NCBI GenBank assembly: GCA_963971405.1
Contig: OZ020487.1
Coordinates: 26,149,371-26,213,370, forward strand
Direction of reading: 5' to 3'
DNA: 64,000 bases
From: Psococerastis gibbosa
Taxonomy: Eukaryota; Arthropoda; Insecta; Psocodea; Psocidae
The notes under the pieces are model-generated. The model saw only the letters and a list, made by a program, of their open reading frames with translations. It did no database searches and was not told the DNA's origin. Of this stretch, positions 22,960 to 35,494 are shown piece by piece (positions within the stretch are counted from its first letter, which is position 1; every line of letters begins with the position of its first letter). The position numbers and the translations under genes were made by a program.

Positions 22960-23430
22960 TGTTAGAGTTATTTTTATTTTTTTACCCCCAGAAGCAAACT
23001 ATCAAGGGGCAAGCGACCCCCTGCATTTTGTTAACATTAATAACGACTACAATATATGTGAATTTAAAAGAAATCGTTGGAGCCATTTTTGAGAAATAAT
23101 AATTTTTTTAGACGTTTTTTTGGAGTTTTTGAGAATAAAACCCCCCCAAATTGAGTTAGCCCAAAATAATAAAAAAATGGTCCCGAGGTATGATTTTTGT
23201 GAACCTACATGCCGAATTTCATCAAGATCGACCGAGTAGTTTGCCTGGAAATCGACGCACAGACAGACAGACAGAACGACAGACAGACAGACATTTCGTA
23301 AAAACCACTTTTTTGGGTTCCTGGGACCTCAAAACGTGTAAATCCGTTGAAATCTCGGAATCGAAAATTTCGACCGTCACAAAGCTTTCCTTATACTACG
23401 TATAAATTGGAAAGCAATAATGTGTACGAA
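22960..23430 (+). repeat. ~840-bp repeat family, tandemly duplicated 3' half
   Basis: Repeats 22485-22950 at an offset of about 476-489 bases, including the downstream flank AATGTGTACGAAGATAGAA that is not part of the element. Because both copies share that flank, the duplication happened after the element inserted at this site. Confidence 0.88.
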
Positions 23431-23705
23431 GATAGAAATAGGCAAGAACGTCGAAACATACAAAAAACGGCATACTGTAATAAAAACCATTTGGTGACTT
23501 GCGAAACCATGTAACTGCATTGTATAGGAAAACACACTGATACATTTTGCAGTGAAGCAAGTAATAACCATCACTTCTAAACCATTAGACTGTATGCAAA
23601 ACGAGATGATTGTCAATAGCCACGCACACAACCGCGAAGTCACCGCAAACTGACAGAAATAAATTAGGAACAAAACAATACATTGCCACGAGATTCAACT
23701 TATGT

Positions 23706-23722
23706 CACACACACACACACAC
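23706..23722. repeat. (AC)n microsatellite
   Basis: Eight to nine CA units. Confidence 0.85.
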
Positions 23723-23939
23723 GTTACTCGCGTTTCCTATACTGGGCGGCTGCATACCCCGCCCCCATTAAATGGACGCTGAAGCAAGATGCAACAATTT
23801 CTGCATTTCTAACATGCAGGTTTGCGACAGTAAAGAACCCACGTTTTCACAACTTTAGAGGCAATCTGTCAAACATTTTAATTCTGCAACATTCTGCAAA
23901 AGCACATATACATCTCGTCACTCGACTTGATTCCAATGC

Positions 23940-24062
23940 TGTACTATTACTTACTTACTTAATTTGGCGCTATCAGCCCAGGGGGACTTTTGGCAGCTCT
24001 GACAATTTCCCTTCACCTTTGTCGATCCTCAGCAGTACTATTAGAGCCAAACATTTACGCCA
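23940..24062 (-). pseudogene. LINE retrotransposon 3' terminus, remnant
   Basis: On the minus strand one frame reads EDRQR, a stop, REIVRAAKSPPGLIAPN and a stop, followed by an AGTAAGTAAGTA tail. Such a DR..WR.IV.AAK.P.GL..PN ending followed by a simple tail is typical of LINE 3' ends. The stop inside DRQR.REIV shows decay. Confidence 0.5.
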
Positions 24063-24489
24063 ACATGGGACTCATCTACACAAGACTCATTAATAGGGTG
24101 TATACCAACCAACCCTTAGAACCCATAAGACGACAGTGCTAAAAAGGCATTGAAATAAAATTGAATGGTAATTCAGTTCCACTTTTATATAATTAAAAAG
24201 ACAGCTATCAATATTGAAACTCAAGATATTTTTCAACCTGACAAAACCACGCATCATTAAACTTGATAAAAACTAATCAGCCCACAATGTGGTGGAGATC
24301 ATGACTTCTAATTTGGACTTCAGCCAGCAGGAATTCAAACGAACCTCCAGCAGCTGGGCTTGATAGATAATTTTAATAGATTTTTTTTTAAATATTGAAA
24401 AGTTAACGAAATTTTCATCAAATAAATTATATGGGTAACAAACGAGTGCGAAACTCTCTATTCCGATTTCTATAGTATAACGCATTGCA

Positions 24490-24705
24490 TGAGCCCTAAC
24501 GTATTAAAAACCTTCCTTATCAACGTCATCAGCACACATAGCAATATCCTCTCAAATACCAACTCAAGAGGACGACAGAGGAAGGAGTACCTAGAGGATG
24601 TCATGAAGGACCTAGGGTGTGACACCTGTAAAGGACTGAAAAGGACCGCACAAAACATACATGAGTGGAGGTGAAGAATACAACATTCGCTGCAAACCAA
24701 TCCAT
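24490..24705 (+). pseudogene. LINE retrotransposon C-terminal remnant
   Basis: One + frame reads SRGRQRKEYLEDVMKDLGCD, then TCKGLKRTAQNIHEWR before a stop. This matches the GR..K.Y.ED...D......LK..AQ....WR tail seen at 54846-55110. It lacks everything upstream. Confidence 0.55.
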
Positions 24706-24720
24706 AGAATGCAACTCGCC

Positions 24721-26112
24721 GACAACAATCGAAATAAATAAAAAATGCCCTCAAAAATGTAAACACAAATATTTCTCAATAGACTCTCAATAGACGACAA
24801 TAAATACTGTAAGGACATTAATAAAAGAAGTGCTAAAAGGGCAGCAATATAATAAGTGCTGAAATGTAATAAGTGGGTTTCTTTGAATTATTTAACGTTT
24901 ATTTTGGTTTACGTAACTTCAGGTCACATAAAAATTGTTAATAAGTCATTACTCGTTTGTTCATTGAAATAAAATACCACGAAATAACAAGTAATAACCT
25001 TATCAATTGCTGAGCCACCTATTTTTCACTTCGTAGACGTGCAATATGCTCATATTTTCAGCTAGAAGTGAATTCGAGCTATACTATTAATTTTCACAAA
25101 TTCTTTGTAGGTTGGACCGACAATTTCAAACAATAGAATAATCCCCTTGTCAATTCACCCTAGAAAACAAAATAGGAACACGTTCGGCCAATAGTAAATG
25201 GGCAACATGTAAACATGATGATAAATATCCCATCAACAAAAAAATAGTTTCATAAAGAATAAGCATAAAACATTCCCGAAATCTATTTTTACCAAGCCCT
25301 TGATTATAATGAAAAATATATTAACAAATTTAACGGCCTCTTTCATTTATGAAACCGCAAAAAATGCTATAAAATAAATTGATAGCGCGCTATCCGGGGC
25401 AAATGTTGAACTTGTGGTAACTTACACTGTTGCGTGTTTCACAACCATGTAATACATTATTAGAACGAGCAGTTTTCAAACTACCCGGTATTATGTTTTT
25501 CAGAACGAAACGTTTTCAAGCAAAGACCCAGTACATTGTATGTATGAGGGTGTTAAACACCGCGATTTGACACTACATAAGGTATTGTTGGAGGTGGGCA
25601 GTAGATAGTTCGCAACCCTTTCCTCAATTCCGGGATTTCGAAATTTGAAAAATGCAACCCCGGAATCATGGGATTAATCCTGGGATGGGTTCTCATAGGA
25701 ATTGTCTGGTACCTATTTCATTACTACTAAAAGAATTATACTCGTAATTACGTCAATTACAATTTCCTCTTACAATGAGCAATGAGCCCGAAAGAACGGT
25801 ATCCTAAGTCTAGCTAATAAGGTGACTACGAAGTGTTTTTTAGAATTATTTTAAGGGCAACTTCGGATTATACGCCGTGTATCCGTGTGTGTGCTATGTG
25901 AGATGTATGAGTTAGCGTATAGTGGCAAACTATTATCAGAAGCGCACTGTTGCACTGAATAACGAGGTTGTCAAGAGACCGTCTAAAAACGTTTTCAGGC
26001 ATCAGATTCATCTGGGGCGTATGTGATTTGTAATTTTTGACAAACTAATCTCAGGTGCGCAGTGGAAAACGAGATCTTGTGTTGTTTTCATATTCTATTT
26101 CTGTTGTTGTTT
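24721..26112. other. AT-rich intergenic sequence, nothing recognised
   Basis: About 1.4 kb without open frames of note or internal repeats. Confidence 0.4.
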
Positions 26113-26460
26113 CTAACGCCTGCTTTCAGCATTTCTGCTTTAAGCAACCCTGTCAGCCTGGCGGGGGGAGTGAGTCTGTTTGCTAACTTGAGGCACCCAA
26201 AGGGCAGACTCTATCACCTCGGGGAAAGGGGAGTTGACTAACAGGGTGGACCTCCTGATTATAGTGGATTCCGAACCACTTGGGGAACATGGTAAAGTCA
26301 CACGATTGGATCGGAGGTGACCAGGACTCGACTTGCACTGCCTAAGCGCGTTATCATGTCCCACCAGGTTCCCCTGCCAACGCTTTGCACACTACCAAGT
26401 TGCCGCAGTTTGAAACATGCTCTGCTCTAATGGAATCAACATGGTAAGGCCGTTGGCATA
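26113..26460 (+). repeat. ~350-bp interspersed repeat with tRNA-like segment, copy 1
   Basis: Shares with 52071-52421 the blocks AACGCCTGCTTTCAGCATTT, CTGCTTTAAGCAACCCTGTC, GGGGAGTTGACT.ACAGGGT, GAACCACTTGGGGAAC, GGAGGTGACCAGGACTCGAC and GCGCGTTATCATGTCCCACC. Read on the minus strand, the last blocks give GTCGAGTCCTGGTCACCTCC, which resembles a tRNA T-arm/B box. A SINE nature is possible, but the A box is poor. Confidence 0.7.
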
Positions 26461-28084
26461 TTCTATTTCTAAGAAAACTCTACGAGTTAACATAGTCTGC
26501 AACAGATCTGTTTGTATTGCTACAACTGGCGAGAAACGCTACCGACGTTTAAATTTATAAAGATATGAACAGTAAAATAAAATTATCGAAAAAAATTCTA
26601 CTACATAACGTAATGAACTCTCTAAATTCTGAGGCAAAATATTCAACGTTAGTGAGCTTTGATGCGGCACTGGTTACAATATTTCACAAGCTCACCGTTG
26701 TTTTCATATCCCGAATTAATGAGACTCATAATTAGTGAACAGTTTTTTTTTTTTTTCATAAACAGCATGCTCGCCACGATCACGATCCACGGACTTGCTC
26801 ACGAAATTATTTAATTTTAACTATTATTTATGCACTAATAATTTTATTCATTTCTTGGCAAATTCGCAGAGTCATTTCAAGGGAGAATTTGTCAGCAACA
26901 AATCCTCTCAAAGACATTGCCTATGACTTATATAATAAGTCATATAATAAATGTTACCCCAACTTTAAATAATATTTATTTGCAGCCTGTACCATAGTGA
27001 TGGCAAAACTATTTTCAGCGAATTTGAATGTTTTAATATTGGTAAATGACACCAATTTAAACCATACGCCATAAACACCCTTAGCAGTACGAAAGCTCTA
27101 TTGCATACTCGTACATCATTTGTAAGATGCCTGTTGTTCGCGTGACACTTGCATAGTATGCTTCAATCAGCTTACCTCGATTTTTCTACTGTGACGCATG
27201 ATTCAATTTAGTGCAGTTTAACAATGATTGGACTAGATGTTCAGTCAATACCGATTTAACGAGGTGTCCCATGAAAAGACTCCTTATCAGGCTAAATTCG
27301 AACAGGGCGCTTTCAAAGAAAGGCAGTAAGTTCAATTGCAATGAAATTTTATATACTTACAGAAAATTTATTTATTTATTTATGTACAGCTGGCTTATTC
27401 CAAGTTGGCGGTGCCATGGTTATGATGGATGTAACAAAACAATTCATAAATGGATTTCTAGATAGCCTACTGGATGGTTAATCGGACTTTATGTAAACTC
27501 GTAACTTAAACCTTGTATACTGTACTCGCAACGCAAAAAAGTGTAAGCATTCGAAACCTGGACGGAGAAAGTCAGCGTAATCGGAAAGATGCAGGATTTT
27601 AAATTCTATATCTTCCAATTACATTCCCTTTCAGCATATCCACTCCTTAAAAAAAAACCTTTCGGTGCCTTTCTAAAGTGTTTGTATTCCATTCAATCAC
27701 CAATGGCCCTGATTACACACTCCAATATTTATTCGACCAATATATTTATTCAAAGGAATATTTGGAATGTTTATGTAGAAGTATATGATTTGAATCTGAA
27801 TTAAGGTATTACCCTCTCGAATTTTTCTTCAACGCGTATTTATTGGATCAAATAATATATTCAGGATGAAGGAAAAATCGTGAATATTTACGAATTCGTC
27901 GATCGTGATTGGTGAATACATGCAATGCTCAAAGAAGCCGTGTAATTTAGTTAAAATAATTCACAACAAACACGAAGCCCGACACAATTGCACACACTGT
28001 AGAAAGAAACCTCGTACCAGCCAGACAAAACCAAAATAAAACTTATTGTGACATAAAAAAGTTAAAAAATCAACAGAAAATTCG
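26461..28084. other. AT-rich intergenic sequence, nothing recognised
   Basis: About 1.6 kb. Open frames at 27211-27465 and 27589-27804 are AT-driven and resemble no family. Confidence 0.35.
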
Positions 28085-28460
28085 AGAGGTCGCGACCAAA
28101 CAGACGATACCGCTGTTGAACGCGGCCAACGCGCTCGCCGCTGTTCTTCAGTCTTTACTCATTAGCGGCCTATAATCATCTAATTAGTTGTCAGGTAGTC
28201 TACTTCTTGTTCACGTTTACAAACAGCGACGATCGGCGCCATTGCCGATGATGACGCTATTAATTAGCAACTATGATATTTTCATTGGACTGGCAGGTTA
28301 CCATGGGAGACATTGGTAGCGATATAGTAGAATTGCCTAGAGTGAACACAAGGGCGCCCTCTTATGGAAGGGCGGAACGGACATGGTTTTCTCCCCTCCC
28401 ACGTCCCACCTCTCTCCTACCCATAGTAGTAATTAAAGTTTTTCGTGTTGGTATTTTTTA
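28085..28460. other. CpG-richer stretch, possible promoter or first exon region
   Basis: 28085-28265 carries many CG dinucleotides (GGTCGCGACC, AACGCGGCCAACGCGCTCGC) in an otherwise AT-rich region. An ATG at 28303 opens a short frame (MGDIGSDIVELPRVNTRAPS) that runs to 28461. No family is recognised and no donor decides an exon end. Confidence 0.2.
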
Positions 28461-28642
28461 ACATTTTATATCAGGCGTTTTCAGTTCACAAGTGTCAACG
28501 TATAATACCTATAGGCTAACAAAATTGGCTGACTCGTACCCGAACTGGGTAACTGACGGTCACCAGTCACCACTGTTCCATTGTGTCAATGTTAAGCATG
28601 TCTCAGCTTGTCCATGGCCACTTGCAGCCGGTGTCGGTTCAC

Positions 28643-28722
28643 ATACCAGTATACCAGTTTGCCAGCGGCTAAAATTCATATGCAAACAGTGTCCGAAAAA
28701 TCAATGAGGTCGTTGGCAGGGC
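28643..28722 (-). repeat. Interspersed repeat pair member B
   Basis: Reverse-complement relative of 15093-15178; see that entry for the shared blocks. Confidence 0.5.
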
Positions 28723-28867
28723 AAAAAGCTCAAAGTAGGCCTACGTCCATAAAAAGTCCCTAAAAAATAATAATAAACTAATGTGAATAAACCAAAGCTA
28801 TGTGATAGTATGCAATTAAAAAAAAATTAACTGAATTACTAAAATAAGGAATATATATCGTACATGT

Positions 28868-29045
28868 ACTTGGCCCCCTGTGCTCGCTGGAGGAAGGCAG
28901 GGCAGACCACCTGGCCCACTGCTCTGCCCTACACGAAATCAACCATAATGACGAATTCTTCGAGTCACGGATATACTGGGACTACTGGGAGGCACGGTGT
29001 CAAATGTCTGAGCAACCAAGGACCGGCGGCGTTGGATGAAGTAAG
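28868..29045 (+). pseudogene. LINE retrotransposon C-terminal remnant
   Basis: One + frame reads PLCSLEEGRADHLAHCSALH, then ESRIYWDYWEARCQMSEQPR, TGGVG and a stop. C.LEE..ADHL..C.AL followed by YWEAR..M.EQPRTG.G is a characteristic end of LINE polyproteins (zinc-knuckle-like CHC segment after the reverse transcriptase). Only the last ~60 codons are present. Confidence 0.68.
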
Positions 29046-29382
29046 AAGTAAGAGGACATAGCAGTTGGGGGAAACAAAGGGCAAGTACCTACGACGAAAG
29101 CTGGAAATTCATTCAAAAGTGGTTCCAACCCATACTCTACCAAATCGCATTCACAGACAAGTTTATTATTGGAAAATAGACCACGCATACTCTGCATGAA
29201 ACTAAGATAAATTGAATCGACTTACCTCCAAGGGTGAGGGATGAAACCAGAGCATTTGTCCCCGCAGTCGGTACATGGTTGATCATAGTCCACTTCTTGT
29301 ATAAGTATCCCCTACAAAACAAATAACGGAATTATTGTTATTTTGTATATGTATATATTACTGGTTAATGCATGCTTCTTAT

Positions 29383-29601
29383 AAATAAATAAATAAGGAC
29401 TTTTTATTGTTTCTATTACTAAGCCAACCTAGCGGAGTTAGGGCTATAATGCCTTCTCTTACACTCAACTAGTAAGGCCCGGGACCGCCTGCTTTCCATG
29501 CCCTCTAAAGCATGGCCAGAAAAAGTAGCCATTGTGGGACTCGAACCAACAACTTTTCGGGTGAAAGTCCGAGTCCGTACCACTACGCTACATGTCCTGA
29601 C
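29383..29601 (-). repeat. tRNA-derived SINE, copy 2
   Basis: Complete antisense copy with the AATAAATAAATAAGG tail at the left, body GCCAACCTAGCGGAGTTAGG, CCCGGGACCGCCTGCTTTCC, and head GACTCGAACCAACAACTTTT (B box complement). It ends at CATGTCCTGAC and is followed 30 bases later by a Harbinger-like MITE. Confidence 0.8.
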
Positions 29602-29630
29602 TTAGGGAATTAGAGAATACTGGGCGGCAA

Positions 29631-30095
29631 GGCGGGGTTTCCAACGACCTCTCATTGCAGAATGCATATACGTTGACGTGGTAGCAGATATCATTAATAA
29701 AGGCGGGGTTTCCACCGACCTCTCTTTGCAGAATGCAAATGACATCGACGGAAATTTTTGTTTTACTCTATGCCATAGTTAAAATTGATCAATGATCATT
29801 GAGTAAAATCACAAACAAACAAACTAAAATTAAAAAATGTGTCATGGGATATGTTAAGTACAAACATTTTAATGGATTTCTATAAAAAGAAAAATTCAAA
29901 TTTCCGTCAATGTCATTTGCATTCTGCAATGAGAGGCCGGTGGAAACCCCACCTAAGTCTTGAATGTCTGCTACCACGTCAACGTATGTGCATTCTGCAA
30001 TGAGAGGTCGGTGGAAACCCCGCCTAAGTCTTGAATGTCTGCTACCACGTCAACGTATGTGCATTCTGCAATGAGAGGTCGGTGGAAACCCCGCC
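29631..30095. mobile_element. Harbinger-like MITE, 465 bp, with expanded right arm
   Basis: Ends GGCGGGGTTTCCAACGACCT and GAGGTCGGTGGAAACCCCGCC are inverted copies. The element is flanked by CAA (29628-29630) and CAA (30096-30098), a 3-bp target duplication. Inside the arms are TTGACGTGGTAGCAGA and CATTGCAGAATGCAAATGAC. The right arm holds a 71-bp unit (starting CATTCTGCAATGAGAGG at 29920, 29991 and 30062) in two full copies plus the terminal part; other family members have only one. Two inner copies of GGCGGGGTTTCCACCGACCT show that the arm is itself a nested repeat. Confidence 0.85.
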
Positions 30096-30098
30096 CAA

Positions 30099-31340
30099 GG
30101 AAAAAGAAAGAGAGATAGAGAGAGACGTAAGTCAATAAGACGTAGTAGTAAGTGGCGCAATAAAAGAATTTTTTTGGGGGGGAGGGCATTCGTTGTTTAC
30201 CAAATAAGATCCTTTACCGTTTCATAACGCTCATATAGTAGCACGGTCCCAAATGTGATAAGAAGAACTGTGTTACATACCGAACAATTCATTACATTAC
30301 ACTTCGTTAATCGTTATTACAGTACAAAGCACTAGCTTGATTAATTAATTACTTCACAAAGGTCAAAAGAAATCGAAAAAGTAAAATGGTACAACACATT
30401 GTGAAGTGACTGAATATCTGATTATTTTGCAGTATTATATATGGTATATATAACACTGACATTAAATGAACTTGAAGAGGTCATCTCATTGTTAAAACCG
30501 AAATTAGAGCATATCTAAAAAACTAGACTTGGCCTGCCAGCATCTACACCTTCTTAACCGTCTACCTACACCTAACCTACCCCGTCTTAAAAACTGGACC
30601 ACAAGCCCCGACAAGTGCAATTCATTCTAAATCCTCCACTTATATGCTCTTATTGACATGATTCGTATTGCTCGACAGGTTAGCACAGCTACACAATACC
30701 TGATATTCAAACTCGTCTGATGTTAACAATGGTAAAAATTTAGGCTTACCATGACACAAAACAACACCTGACTGTGACACAGTCGCTGAATATGTTTTAC
30801 TCAATAGGTGACTAGACTATAATACCTTCCGTGGTGAGTCAGGCAGCATGACTCTAAAATCCTGAAGAATATTTGGCTGGTATCCCAAGGACAATTGGTT
30901 AATATCAAAGCGTGGCCTATCATCTTCCAGGCAAATGATTGGTACGTGGCCCCCTCACTTATAATGTTGCACTACGTGCTGATGGCCGGATGGCCATAAA
31001 CAAATAAAAAACTGCAGAGCTGCCTATTATGTTTTCTATCAAAACACAGTACAGTGTTTCGTTTTATTAAATGTTCTTTTATTATAAGTTAAGCATTATG
31101 TAAAGTGTACATACGATATTATGCAAAGACATTTACTGTAAGTCTAACAAAACCTGCTTGTATGAGTATAAGCAGAAATATATTTGTAAAATATTAAAAA
31201 AAAAAAAAAATACAGACGGTGAATTTACCGTCGGATCAACGGACATATTAAGTTGAATCCACCAGAACAGAGCCAGTTCAAAACTGAAGCAAACTTGGTA
31301 GTGTTCATAGCGTTGGCAGAGGAGCGCGCTGATACTGACA
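30099..31340. other. Intergenic sequence, nothing recognised
   Basis: About 1.2 kb; a short GA-rich stretch (AGAGAGATAGAGAGAGA) near 30110 is the only feature. Confidence 0.4.
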
Positions 31341-31550
31341 GCCATGTCAAGTCCTGGTCACTTCCGAATTAATCGTGTAACTTTACTTTTTTCCCCAAGC
31401 AAGAGGTTCGGAATCCACAATCAGAAGGTCCACCCTGTCAGTCAACTCCCATTCTCCCTGAGGTGAGTCTGCCCTGAGGGTGCCTCAAGTTAATAAACAG
31501 ACCCACTCCCGCCGCCAGGCTGACAGGGTTGCTTTAAAATAGGCGTAGGA
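31341..31550 (-). repeat. ~350-bp interspersed repeat, copy 2, partial, antisense
   Basis: GTCAAGTCCTGGTCACTTCC, CCACCCTGTCAGTCAACTCC, TGCCTCAAGTTAATAAACAG and GCTGACAGGGTTGCTTTAAA are the reverse complement of the blocks in 26113-26460. Confidence 0.7.
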
Positions 31551-32342
31551 GAAACAAAACAAAATAATTTTGCACCGGAACTGGGTAGGGGAAATACGCT
31601 GCTGATCATATCTTAAATAGAGAAGTGGTCAAGAGAAAGGATCACCCACCAGTCCTCAGACCTAGATAACTTGACTACAGCTGCCATAAGATGAAACTAT
31701 GAAATTGTAACGTTTGCGCGATTCAATACAAAATGCCATACAGGCCACAAACTGCCATTGTATTATAAAGAGTTCATGCCCTCACTCATTGCCAGTGGTT
31801 TGGCAAGAGCACGACCTCCAAGGTCCGAATTGCCATGATGGTCGCCAATCTTCGATAGAAGAGGCATAGCCACAGATTATTAAGCAGCCTAACAGCTGGC
31901 TAGTAACAACAATAACACTATTTTCCACATTCAGGTTCAGTCGCAATACTTTTTGAAACACCTAAATTTTAAAAGTTGCAAAAGAACTTATTTCTTGGAC
32001 CTTTCCGAATGAAAAAAAAAAAAAAATGAAAACTAGAGCTTAAATAATTTATCATTTTATTACTCAGTACAGCTTACTGTCCAATAATTAAAAGGGGAGG
32101 ATGTATCGCTGAACAAAGAATAGGGTGCCGATATAAAGGATATTTTTAATTACAGCCACAAAGCCAGCGGGGTTTCAAATTATGCCAGCTTTGTACATAA
32201 GAGTCATGAGAAAAAGCCAAATTGAAAGAACTGCAGTATTATCATATTGTAGTGTAGACTAAAAGGAAGCCCTTAGTATCCTACCTACCTAGTATGTTTA
32301 TATGCTTCTCCCCCTCATAAAGTCACAAGCTATTACATCATT
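31551..32342. other. Intergenic sequence, nothing recognised
   Basis: Non-coding in appearance; one A run near 32010. Confidence 0.35.
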
Positions 32343-33182
32343 TTTGCTTTCCAATTTATACGTAGTATAAGGAAAGCTTTGTGACGGTCGAAATTTTCGA
32401 TTCCGAGATTTCAACGGATTTACACGTTTTGGGGTACCAGGAACCCAAAAAAGTGTTTTTTACGAAATGTCTGTCTGTCCGTCTGTCTGTTCGTCGATTT
32501 CCGGGCTAACTACTCCGTGGATTTGAGTGAAATTTGGCATGTAGGTTCACAAAAATCATACCTCGGGACCATTTTTTTATTTTGGGCTAACTCAATTTGG
32601 GAGGGGGGGGGGGTTTATTCTCAAAAAACTCCAAAAAATCGTCTAAAAAAATTATTTCTCAAAAACGGCTCCAACGATTTCTTTTAAATTCACATATATT
32701 CTAGTCGTTCTTAATGTTGATAAAATGCGGGGGGTCGCTAACCCCTTGATAGTTTGCTTCTGGGAGTAAAAAAATAAAAATAACTTAAGTTTAATGAAAA
32801 ATGACTAAAAAATAATATTTCTGCGGAACTTTTCTATCGATGATTTCTACCTTCAGGCATGTTTTAGGTGTTAAGTTGAGTAACGAAACCGGACAGTTTG
32901 CTTTCCCAAAAACCTATTTGCTTTTGCGCAAAGTTTTTTTTTGAAAAAATGACAGAAACTTCACGCTGAAATGCATTGCCTGCCCTGCCATTATTACTGT
33001 GTTGTAATGTGTTTTAAATATATTGATGCTACCTCACCTCCAGTGACGTCAGGTGGACACCCCCCCCCCCCGAGATATCCGTAATTTAACCATAGGAAAA
33101 TTATTTACCATGAAATTATTCATTTTCTCTCCCCACTAATTGATAAATTGGAAAGCATGTTCGAGTAAACTCGGACCGGTTC
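32343..33182 (-). repeat. ~840-bp repeat family, full copy, antisense
   Basis: Runs from GCTTTCCAATTTATACGTAG to GTTCGAGTAAACTCGGACCG then GTTCT. Contains the (GTCT)n tract, a G run at about 32602, the block AATGCATTGCCTGCCCTGCC and a C run at 33060. Near-identical in layout to 11523-12362. Confidence 0.87.
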
Positions 33183-33992
33183 TCTTATTATTGTTTCAGG
33201 GACTTAGTTTATTTAATGCTTTATTGTTAATGTTGGCAAAGTTTTCATCCATCTGCCCAGGCTTGTGTTACTGTCTCTTTAGCTTCCCCTTACACATTTT
33301 ACATATTTTTCTTTTATCGAAACTAAAATCAAGTGTAATTCGTGCACTGAGCCAAACTACGAATGTAAACCTCACAACGTTACGGGAACTATCAAGGCTA
33401 AGTAAAACGAAAGTAGCTTGCTTATCTTGCAATTAAATGAACGGATAGCGCCACAAATGACTATAGGTATATAGCATAGCATTACTTGTTGGTCTCGCAT
33501 GCCCACTAATTCGGGCAGACAACACGAAAACCACTGCAACAGAATTGAAAAGGGCATTGACTGCACAATGAGTGTGCAGATTTCAATGCACACACTCCCG
33601 ATCTCGAGACCCATTCTGGGTAACGACGCTCTGCTCTCTGGCACAAGGATCGAGCAGGTGTTGGACCCGTATTTAGGCCTGGTCAGTTAAATAGGCCTAT
33701 AGGGAATGTAGTGAGTTTTAGCAGTGCAGGTAGATTAGATTATGCTATTATGTGCTAAAACTGATATGTTTTAGAAGTTAATAAAGAATTTATGACTCAA
33801 TTGTGGTACCATCCCAGAACAGTTACTACATCGGTTGAGCTTTACAGGCTGTGTTGAGAGTTCTGAACTTTGCGTCAGCTACAGGACGCAGAGAGAGAAA
33901 GGGAGAGGGACTAGAAAGACTTTCAATAATTGAATTTAGCGGATATCAAATCAATCTGTGGTACCCTCCTTGTGAAGAATGAGATACCGTAC
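33183..33992. other. Intergenic sequence, nothing recognised
   Basis: Holds a 63-codon open frame at 33499-33690 with mixed composition but no family resemblance and no clear splice sites. Confidence 0.3.
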
Positions 33993-34113
33993 TGCACGAC
34001 CAAGATAGGATAGCACTTGGAACACTTCGTTTATTTGAAAACATGCATAAGCGGAACACCGAGTTTATTCGATTTTTAAAGTGTTCCAAGCGCCATCCCA
34101 TCGTGGTCGGGTA
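33993..34113. mobile_element. Foldback (hairpin) element, copy 2
   Basis: Arms CACGACCAAGATAGGATAGC then ACTTGGAACACTT, and AAGTGTTCCAAGCGCCATCC then CATCGTGGTCGGGT, are inverted copies, with a loop of about 50 bases. It is related to 4571-4650. Confidence 0.62.
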
Positions 34114-35160
34114 TTCCTAGTAATATGATGAAAATGTACTATTGTGATGCAGGCCAGTGATTTGCGGGACACTGTCATGTCGGCTTGGTTGTGGTGAGAA
34201 TGTGGAGATAAAGCTGGATTTGAAACTGTAGTCTTCAATATTATATTATATATAACAGTATAACAGTAAAGTTCGCATTAACCAAAACTTCATTCTACCC
34301 TCGAAAAAAAAACAATAGTGCTTAGGGCTACAAAATGCATGGGGCTGTTTATAATGTACGTTAAGTAAGTAACATAATATAGTTATTATTTATGTTAGGG
34401 TATGGATACATATTTTACCTACGGTACTTCTTGACTACCAATCCTAAAGTAAAGTCGAACTTCTAAAAGCAATAGAACCAGCGACCATATATCTATTAAA
34501 TCTTTTTTCTTACAAATAAATGCGCTCAATGACGACTCATTCTGTAAAAAGAAAAAAAAAGAGAGTTCGCCCTGACTGGGAACGGACAAAAAGGACTGTA
34601 TTCCGAAACACAGTAGCGTCTGCCCCCTTTAACTGGCCTTGAAGAAATTGAAAGTTCATAAGCTAAATTAGGCACATGATCAATGACTTCATACGATGAA
34701 CTTCAAATACAAAGGTCTATGGCGCAGGTAGACTGTCCTGCCAATTAGCAACTAGCAAACTACTATTAGGATTAGGCTAAAGACTTACCGTTGCTTTATG
34801 CATGTTCCTTACGATATTCATATTCATTTCATTTCCTATTTCTGTGTGATATACCATGGCATACAGAGGAAGGAAGAACCAACATATAGGTACGCCTATT
34901 AATAAGACCGAAATTTTCTGTCATCAAATTCTGATGGTAAAGAGCTATATAAAAGTAATTGGTTTTATATGCCTTTTATGGCCATCTGCCGCAACGACAC
35001 GAAAATTCTAAATGACGGTCAAACTAGTATACATTTACTTATAAGCAAACTATCCAACTACGATCACGCTAGCCCCGTTACAGCTAACAACACATTTAAC
35101 TTCACAATTCACTAAAATTAAATTAAAACAAGCGATCCCCGCGAACTGTCGCATTTAAAA
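34114..35160. other. Intergenic sequence upstream of GET1
   Basis: AT-rich with no feature recognised; presumably contains part of the GET1 regulatory region. Confidence 0.35.
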
Positions 35161-35162
35161 AA

Positions 35163-35174
35163 GCCGCCATATTG
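35163..35174 (+). promoter_or_regulatory. Possible YY1/pho-like core promoter motif
   Basis: GCCGCCATATTG is the reverse complement of the CAATATGGCGGC type of motif common near start sites of housekeeping genes. It lies about 320 bases upstream of the GET1 start codon. The transcription start is not otherwise visible. Confidence 0.2.
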
Positions 35175-35494
35175 CTTACAGCTACAGGTGTATTCAGAAA
35201 GCCAACCTAAAAAATGTTTGATTGTGAAGTTTCTTTGATTAAATAAATAAAAATGCACTGTATACTGGTGGCAGAAAATTAATGATTATAATAAAATGAT
35301 GAATAATCATTTTGGAATAAAAAAATTAGCAACAATTAACTTCATTTTTTGATCCATTTAGAACAGAAAATAGAAATATTTATTTTATGTGTTGTGTTGG
35401 TGGTTCTTGTTTTGTTTGTGTACAAACAAACCCCTTTGGAATTGTTTAAAATATATTATTACTTTAATTACTCAATTAATTAAATATTATAGCC

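Noticed and set aside
31133..31345. 70-codon minus-strand open frame
   Set aside because: Contains a poly-F run from a homopolymer and no family resemblance.
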